Assembly: GCF_006170445.1 (NCBI RefSeq)
Contig: NZ_VCNA01000002.1
Coordinates: forward strand, 620,001 to 684,000
Source: Brevibacillus dissolubilis
Lineage (GTDB): Bacteria; Bacillota; Bacilli; Brevibacillales; Brevibacillaceae
Direction: 5' to 3'
Length of the DNA stretch: 64,000 nt
This document shows positions 59,534 to 64,000 of the stretch, in pieces. Numbering within the stretch: position 1 is the stretch's first letter; each line of letters opens with the position of its first letter. The position numbers and the translations under genes are program-made. The notes below the pieces were generated by a model. The model was not told the DNA's origin. It saw only the letters and a list, made by a program, of their open reading frames with translations, and made no database searches.

Positions 59534-60532
59534 TTAACGTGAAAGCCGTGGTTCAAGCTGATCCATCAGCGTCTGCAACAGTTGGGCGTCCTGCTTACAG
59601 GAATGCTTGTCATTTTTATTTTTACTTGTGACCGCCGCGAGCTCCAGATCCACCTGATATTGTTTGAGGCTCAGGTACGCAAGCTGCATGAGGTCTTGTG
59701 GCGAGGAAGAGGACTGGTTAGGGTGCTGGGATGGTTGAGCCTGCTGGTTCTGTTGTCCTGGTTGGGACGGTTTCGCTGATTGTATCGACTGTTGCTGCTG
59801 TGACTGCTGTTGTTGCTGTGACTGCGTTTGCTGCCCCTGATATCCCGCTTTCAGTTTATCGTCATACATATCGAGCACGAGCTTTCCCTGGTCCGCCTGC
59901 CCAAAAAAGACTTCTTCCACGCTTACTCCCGCACTCTCCAGCTGGGCTTGCAGCCACTGTCGGTTGAATCCGGCTTTCGCCAATTCTTTGTCAATGATCG
60001 CACCATCGGTAATGACCGAATGTGTCTGTGTCGCAGCGGGAACCTGAATGCCCAGAATTTTTGGGGTGATGGGCTGTTGTTCACTCTTGAGCATCAGACT
60101 TAGGTCGCCGCTCGTCTCCAGTGCTGCGAATTCCACATCAGCCACTCGGAATACCTGTTGGACACGCAATTGTTCCATCAGATCATCTGCGGTGAGGCGC
60201 ACTTTTTTCAGGTTATCTTCGAGGATTTTGCCATTTTCAATCAGAATCGTCTGTTTTCCCTCAAAAAAATCACGTGCGGTCTTACTTTTCATCGATAAAA
60301 AGTCCATCGTAATCGGAAATAATCCGAAGACCGTCATCGCCGCAATTCCATACCAGATCGGCTCCCCCTGCTCCATGATGGATTCCCCGGCAACCGACCC
60401 CAGTGTGATCCCGACAATGTATTCGATATAGGTAAGTTGTCTGATTTGTCGTTTCCCGATCATTTTCGTCAAGATAAACAAATAAATAAGTGCCACAATC
60501 GCTTTTAAAAAGTAAACCGCCCACGCCGGCAT
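59534..60532 (-). CDS. DUF421 (YetF-like) membrane protein with Q-rich linker and DUF1657-like tail
   Basis: This is a 332-residue protein. Three N-terminal membrane spans with MIGKRQIRQLTYIEYIVGITLGS and the soluble part ENGKILEDNLKKVRLTADDL are typical of DUF421/YetF. After about residue 230 comes a glutamine/serine tract (residues 234-267), then about 50 residues (YLSLKQYQVDLELAAVTSK, LLQTLMDQLEPRL) that resemble the separate DUF1657 family. ATG 60532 has GGGAGG at nine bases. In some Bacilli DUF421 and DUF1657 genes travel with spoVA operons. Confidence 0.8.
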   Translation of the reverse strand: MPAWAVYFLKAIVALIYLFILTKMIGKRQIRQLTYIEYIVGITLGSVAGESIMEQGEPIWYGIAAMTVFGLFPITMDFLSMKSKTARDFFEGKQTILIENGKILEDNLKKVRLTADDLMEQLRVQQVFRVADVEFAALETSGDLSLMLKSEQQPITPKILGIQVPAATQTHSVITDGAIIDKELAKAGFNRQWLQAQLESAGVSVEEVFFGQADQGKLVLDMYDDKLKAGYQGQQTQSQQQQQSQQQQSIQSAKPSQPGQQNQQAQPSQHPNQSSSSPQDLMQLAYLSLKQYQVDLELAAVTSKNKNDKHSCKQDAQLLQTLMDQLEPRLSR

Positions 60533-60650
60533 GTGCTGATTCCTCCCTGCTGACTGCTTCGTTTGCCTTCCCCCTGTAATGTCAACCAAACCAATCCCTG
60601 TTATGCATAGGCCAGCGAACCGTGAATCCCCTTACAACGGGAAAAAGAAA

Positions 60651-60674
60651 AAGAGAGGAACATCGTCCTCTCTT
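60651..60674 (-). terminator. Terminator of cotE
   Basis: The arms AAGAGAGGA and TCCTCTCTT enclose 6 bases. The minus-strand exit is TTTTTCTTTTT. It overlaps the end of cotE. Confidence 0.75.
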
Positions 60675-61232
60675 TTAGTCAAGATCATCCAGCAGGTCAG
60701 CAGAGTCAAAATCGTCGAAATCGTCATGGCTTTCGTCGTAGTCACCGGAGAAGTCTTCTTTGTGGTCATGGCAGCTGTCGCATACCACGACACAGATTTT
60801 GGTCTCCCCGATGATTTCGACTGCATATTCCTGTTCTACGCGGACACGAACATCCCCGCCCACAATCTCTGCTCTGACGCATTTTGGCTGTTCTACAGAG
60901 TGTGCGTGCACATCCAGGTCACCACGGCAGTTTTTGTCAAAGAAGGAAAGCGGCACAACCACCGTATAGTTGACTCTTTCTCTGGTGACTTCTGTCTGTG
61001 TGTTATCGGCAAAGGAGTACCACAAGTTGACATCATACGAACCACGGACTTCGACGGTGCTGCCAACCTTTTCTGCTTGGAATGTATTATTAATGATCCA
61101 GCATCCAAGGATGGTCGAAGGAGTGTTTGCTGGTGTAATGGTGTGTGTCATTTGGGAGAATTTATGTCCTCTACCGCAGACGGCTTTTGCTATGAGTTCC
61201 CGGCATTGCATATCTTTATCTGTACCCGACAT
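60675..61232 (-). CDS. cotE: Outer spore coat morphogenetic protein CotE
   Basis: This is a 185-residue coat morphogenetic protein that directs assembly of the outer coat. Family text is AVCGRGHKFSQMTHTI, PSTILGCWIINN, VEVRGSYDVNLWYSF, TVVVPLSFFDKNCRGD and the very acidic C-terminal tail (DDFDDFDSADLLDD). It lies downstream of miaB-ricA as in Bacillus. A sigma-K-like promoter is visible upstream. Confidence 0.95.
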   Translation of the reverse strand: MSGTDKDMQCRELIAKAVCGRGHKFSQMTHTITPANTPSTILGCWIINNTFQAEKVGSTVEVRGSYDVNLWYSFADNTQTEVTRERVNYTVVVPLSFFDKNCRGDLDVHAHSVEQPKCVRAEIVGGDVRVRVEQEYAVEIIGETKICVVVCDSCHDHKEDFSGDYDESHDDFDDFDSADLLDDLD

Positions 61233-61267
61233 TCTCTATTACCTCCTCCATACAACGTTTCAGTACA

Positions 61268-61294
61268 TTTGTATGCAGGGTATTCGTCTAGGGT
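61268..61294 (-). promoter_or_regulatory. Sporulation-type promoter of cotE
   Basis: On the minus strand AC (61293-61294) is followed after 17 bases by CATACAAA (61268-61275). The -10 matches the shared sigma-E/sigma-K core CATA. It lies about 36 bases upstream of cotE. Confidence 0.4.
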
Positions 61295-61343
61295 GCAAGA
61301 AAACGTGTCGGCTCATGTCCACCATTACAGGCAAATGGGTCGC

Positions 61344-61796
61344 TTAGGAGCAGCAGCCATCTCCGCAATCGCTTGATTTCTCTGGGCCGCCGCCTGTTTC
61401 GCCGGTCAGTGGATTGCCGCCGGTATCCAAAATAATTCTTTCAGAAACCGTGTTGGTAATCACCTGTGTGACCATCTGAAGCAGGTCATTGACATCCACT
61501 TGGGACTGTTTGAACTCGCCCACGATTGGAATCTGATCCAGCTCTTCGTTTAATGCATCGTATTCCGCTTCCACTTTTTTCAGCAACTCGGATTTGCCGG
61601 CAGACTCATACATCACGAGTTGTTTTTGTTTGGTTTTGAGCTGGGAAATCAGTTCCTGCACGTTATCGTTGTGCTTGATTTGGTTTTCCGCGCGTTTGTA
61701 GAAGTCCACTTCTTTGGTGCGGGCGATCATCGCAGCGAGATCGCGTGCTTTTTCAAGAATTTCTTTTTGTGTGTAGGTTGTGTTGGTATCGGACAT
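61344..61796 (-). CDS. ricA: RicA (YmcA), subunit of the Ric/Y-complex
   Basis: This is a 150-residue YlbF/YmcA family protein and part of the RicA-RicF-RicT complex that affects RNase Y processing, sporulation and biofilm in B. subtilis. Typical: KARDLAAMIARTKEVDFYKRAE, the helical core and VGEFKQSQVDVNDLLQMV. The C-terminal cysteines CGDGCC fit Fe-S cluster binding by this complex. ATG 61796 follows GAGGTG and lies 4 bases after miaB. Confidence 0.93.
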   Translation of the reverse strand: MSDTNTTYTQKEILEKARDLAAMIARTKEVDFYKRAENQIKHNDNVQELISQLKTKQKQLVMYESAGKSELLKKVEAEYDALNEELDQIPIVGEFKQSQVDVNDLLQMVTQVITNTVSERIILDTGGNPLTGETGGGPEKSSDCGDGCCS

Positions 61797-61800
61797 GTTT

Positions 61801-63321
61801 TTACACCTCAACTGTTGTTTTTACAAGGTCTCCATACAGGGTATGGGTTTTGGCATCATGAATGGTTACGTGAACGAAGGTACCCACCAAAGACTGGTCG
61901 CCTTTGAAGTGAACCAGCTTACCTGTGCGGGTACGGCCGGAGAGCACCTCTGGGTTCTTTTTGGATTCGCCTTCAACGAGCAGCTCCACGGTCTGCCCCA
62001 GAAGCTCTTGGTTCTTCTCAAGGGAGATGCGGTTCTGTACGTCAAGGAGACGGTGCAGGCGGTTCTTCTTCACGTCTTCCGGCACGCTGTCTTCCATCAC
62101 AGCGGCTGGTGTGCCCTCGCGTGGAGAGTACATGAAGGTGTAAGCGGAATCATAACGCACTTCTTCCATAAGAGAAAGCGTCTCTTGGAACTGCTCCTCG
62201 GTCTCGCCTGGGAAGCCGACGATGATGTCTGTCGTGAGTGCGACATTCGGGATCGCTGCTTTGATTTTGTTGACGAGTTCGAGGTATTGCTCACGGGTAT
62301 ATTTACGCGCCATACGCTTCAGGACCTCGGTGCTGCCTGATTGGGATGGCAGATGGATCATTTCCACCAGGTTGCCGCCCTTCGCAAGCACTTCGATCAG
62401 ATGATCATCAAAGTCGCGCGGGTGGCTGGTGGTGAAGCGTATGCGGGGGATATCAATTTTACGGATTTCATCCATCAGGTCGCCTAAGCCGTATTCCATA
62501 TCTTCGAAGTCTTTCCCGTAGGCGTTGACGTTCTGGCCGAGCAGCATGATTTCTTTGAAGCCTTGACGGGCGATGTCACGCACTTCTGCGATGACGTCTT
62601 CCGGACGGCGGCTGCGCTCCTTGCCTCGTGTGTATGGAACGATACAGTAGGTACAGAACTTATCGCAACCATACATGATATTGACCCATGCCTTAATGTT
62701 GCCTTCGCGCTTGCTTGGCATGTTTTCGATGATGTCGCCCTCTTTGGACCACACCTCGATGACCATCTCTTTGGAGAACATCGCTTCTTGCAAAAGAACC
62801 GGCAAGCGGTGGATATTGTGTGTACCAAAAATGAGGTCTACCTGTTGATACGTCTGAAGAATCCGATTGACAACCTTTTCTTCCTGGGACATACAACCAC
62901 ATACGCCCAAGATCAGGTTCGGGTTGTTGCGCTTGATCCGCTTGAAGTGGCCCAATTCACCAAACACCTTGTCCTCCGCACCTTCACGGATGGCACAGGT
63001 ATTAAACAGCACCACATCAGCAGTCTCTTCGTCATCGGTAGACGTAAAGCCCATCATCTCGAGGATACCGGCGATGGTCTCGGAATCATGTTCGTTCATT
63101 TGGCAACCATAAGTACGAAGCAAATAATGGCGACCCTTCCCGATCTCCTTCATCTCTTCTGGGATAATGAAGTCATCGTAATGAACCTTGATCTCCTCTT
63201 TCCCGCGCTTCTTGGCATCCTTTAGACTCGGCGCCTGGAAGTACTGGGAGAAGTCTTTTTCAGGTTTGACTGTGGCAGACGTGGCGGATTTTAAGTCCGC
63301 TGCCTTGTTATCTGTTGTCAT
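61801..63321 (-). CDS. miaB: tRNA methylthiotransferase MiaB
   Basis: This radical-SAM enzyme converts i6A37 to ms2i6A37 in tRNA. The N-terminal UPF0004 domain has [25 protein letters not shown] and GVCGCMSQ (cluster cysteines). The radical SAM motif is [15 protein letters not shown] near residues 220-235. A C-terminal TRAM domain ends the protein. Length 506 with a charged leader is normal for Bacilli. Operon with ricA. Confidence 0.97.
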   Translation of the reverse strand: MTTDNKAADLKSATSATVKPEKDFSQYFQAPSLKDAKKRGKEEIKVHYDDFIIPEEMKEIGKGRHYLLRTYGCQMNEHDSETIAGILEMMGFTSTDDEETADVVLFNTCAIREGAEDKVFGELGHFKRIKRNNPNLILGVCGCMSQEEKVVNRILQTYQQVDLIFGTHNIHRLPVLLQEAMFSKEMVIEVWSKEGDIIENMPSKREGNIKAWVNIMYGCDKFCTYCIVPYTRGKERSRRPEDVIAEVRDIARQGFKEIMLLGQNVNAYGKDFEDMEYGLGDLMDEIRKIDIPRIRFTTSHPRDFDDHLIEVLAKGGNLVEMIHLPSQSGSTEVLKRMARKYTREQYLELVNKIKAAIPNVALTTDIIVGFPGETEEQFQETLSLMEEVRYDSAYTFMYSPREGTPAAVMEDSVPEDVKKNRLHRLLDVQNRISLEKNQELLGQTVELLVEGESKKNPEVLSGRTRTGKLVHFKGDQSLVGTFVHVTIHDAKTHTLYGDLVKTTVEV

Positions 63322-63455
63322 GATTTATTTCACCTCGAATTGCTGTAGATATGTGTAGGTTTACATCCATTGATTATAGCACATCTAACCCTGCTTGCTA
63401 AAAGAAAAACGATGTCTAAATTTAGGACAAAACAGCACAAAGGGAGCGATCACTC

Positions 63456-64000
63456 TTGAATCTCAAATCCGGAACCCTGCTCTGGCACGAAACCCTCCCC
63501 ACTCCGCCGCAATATCCTGTGCTTGAGGAGGATATCACCTGCGATGTCCTCGTGATCGGTGGCGGTGAAGCCGGGACGACGTGCAGTTATCTGCTGACAG
63601 AGAACGGTGTCGATACGGTATTGGTGGAGAGGCGGCATATCGGATATGGCAGCACCAGTGCCAATACGGGACTGCTTCAGTTCGCCAATGACAAAACGCT
63701 GACGGCTTGTATCCACTCGTTTGGCGTGGAGGGTGGCGTACGTTTTTATCAGTTGTGCAAGGATGCGGTGGATGATTTGGAGACCATCACCTCCAAGCTT
63801 GATTTTTCATCCGATTTCATCCGCCGCGACAGCCTGTATTATGCAAGCACTCCAGATGATCTAGCTTCGCTTCGGACCGAGTACGATAACTTAAAAACGC
63901 ACGGCTTCCCCGTCACCTGGATGGATGCCAATGCCATCGGCAAGTCCTTCTCCTTCAGTCGCCCAGGGGCGATCTACTCGACAGGAGATGCAGAGATCAA
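63456..64000 (+). CDS. FAD-dependent oxidoreductase (DAO family), partial at window edge
   Basis: A TTG start behind AAAGGGAGC opens a frame that continues to the end of the window. The translation has VLVIGGGEAGTTCSYLLTEN as FAD-binding fold (about residues 29-48), a glutamate ending the second strand (VLVERR), and GYGSTSANTGLLQF, typical of D-amino-acid-oxidase-like glycine/sarcosine oxidases. About 181 residues are visible and the C-terminus is missing. Divergent from miaB with a 134-base gap. Confidence 0.85.
   Translation, partial: MNLKSGTLLWHETLPTPPQYPVLEEDITCDVLVIGGGEAGTTCSYLLTENGVDTVLVERRHIGYGSTSANTGLLQFANDKTLTACIHSFGVEGGVRFYQLCKDAVDDLETITSKLDFSSDFIRRDSLYYASTPDDLASLRTEYDNLKTHGFPVTWMDANAIGKSFSFSRPGAIYSTGDAEI

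Noticed and set aside
63450-63716. 88-codon minus-strand frame at the right edge
   Set aside because: It is opposite the clear FAD-binding oxidoreductase start and has no family features.

Overview
The window reads as a chromosomal stretch of an endospore-forming Bacillota. A GerA-type germinant receptor, SpoVK, CotE, RicA/YmcA, LexA-YneA, GlnR-GlnA, Hfq-MiaA-MutL-MutS and MiaB all lie in a Bacillus-like arrangement. Base composition is near balanced except in one AT-rich island, and GTG/TTG starts are common. A Tumebacillus/Brevibacillus-like Bacilli lineage would fit, but the genus is inference. There are no rRNA or tRNA genes, CRISPR arrays, transposases or integrases that I can see.

Layout. 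1-4.4 kb: gerA-gerB-gerC germinant receptor operon (minus strand). 4.4-5.85 kb: NmrA-like oxidoreductase and an Rrf2 regulator, each preceded by the same 23-bp operator. 5.9-6.7 kb: lone ABC ATPase. 6.8-11.7 kb: PLP aminotransferase, ornithine-cyclodeaminase-like enzyme, divergent LysR regulator and an AGCS sodium/amino-acid symporter. 11.8-20.8 kb: housekeeping and accessory genes (RluF, MBL hydrolase, a frameshifted fragment, AlkD-like protein, fatty acid desaturase with a FapR-like site, RDD protein, pirin, esterase, DUF3231). 20.85-22.7 kb: two tandem LysM-LysM-HEAT-SH3-like proteins behind a sigma-K-like promoter. 22.8-24.86 kb: WYL regulator divergent from an SDR. 24.9-28.55 kb: AT-rich island with a two-gene Hachiman defence system (hamB, hamA). 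28.7-32 kb: YfhP-like protein, then a three-gene lipid operon (OlsB-like N-acyltransferase, LpxL/HtrB-type acyltransferase, DedA).

32-40.3 kb: two small ORFs, threonine aldolase, a histidine-rich cysteine-poor A-type (HesB/IscA) protein, HelD, GNAT, CrcB, DUF896, the SOS pair yneA/lexA, an AhpD-like protein and DUF456. A 246-bp imperfect palindrome lies between DUF456 and glnA. 40.7-44.3 kb: glnR-glnA and brnQ. 44.4-51 kb: YnbB-type PLP enzyme, HflX, SpoVK, a coiled-coil protein, a 16-bp perfect inverted repeat, an AraC regulator and a double GNAT. 51.1-63.3 kb (minus strand): miaB-ricA, cotE, a DUF421 protein with a Q-rich fused tail, a phage-type amidoligase, then mutS-mutL-methyltransferase-miaA-hfq. 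A FAD-dependent oxidoreductase runs off the right edge.

Functional themes are spore formation and germination (ger, spoVK, cotE, ricA and probably the LysM/HEAT pair), nitrogen control (glnRA), SOS and mismatch repair (lexA, yneA, mutSL), RNA processing and modification (miaA, miaB, rluF, hfq), phage defence (Hachiman) and membrane lipid chemistry (desaturase, acyltransferase operon). Starts were chosen from Shine-Dalgarno spacing, so several differ from the longest possible ORF. No database search was possible: family names come from recognised motifs.
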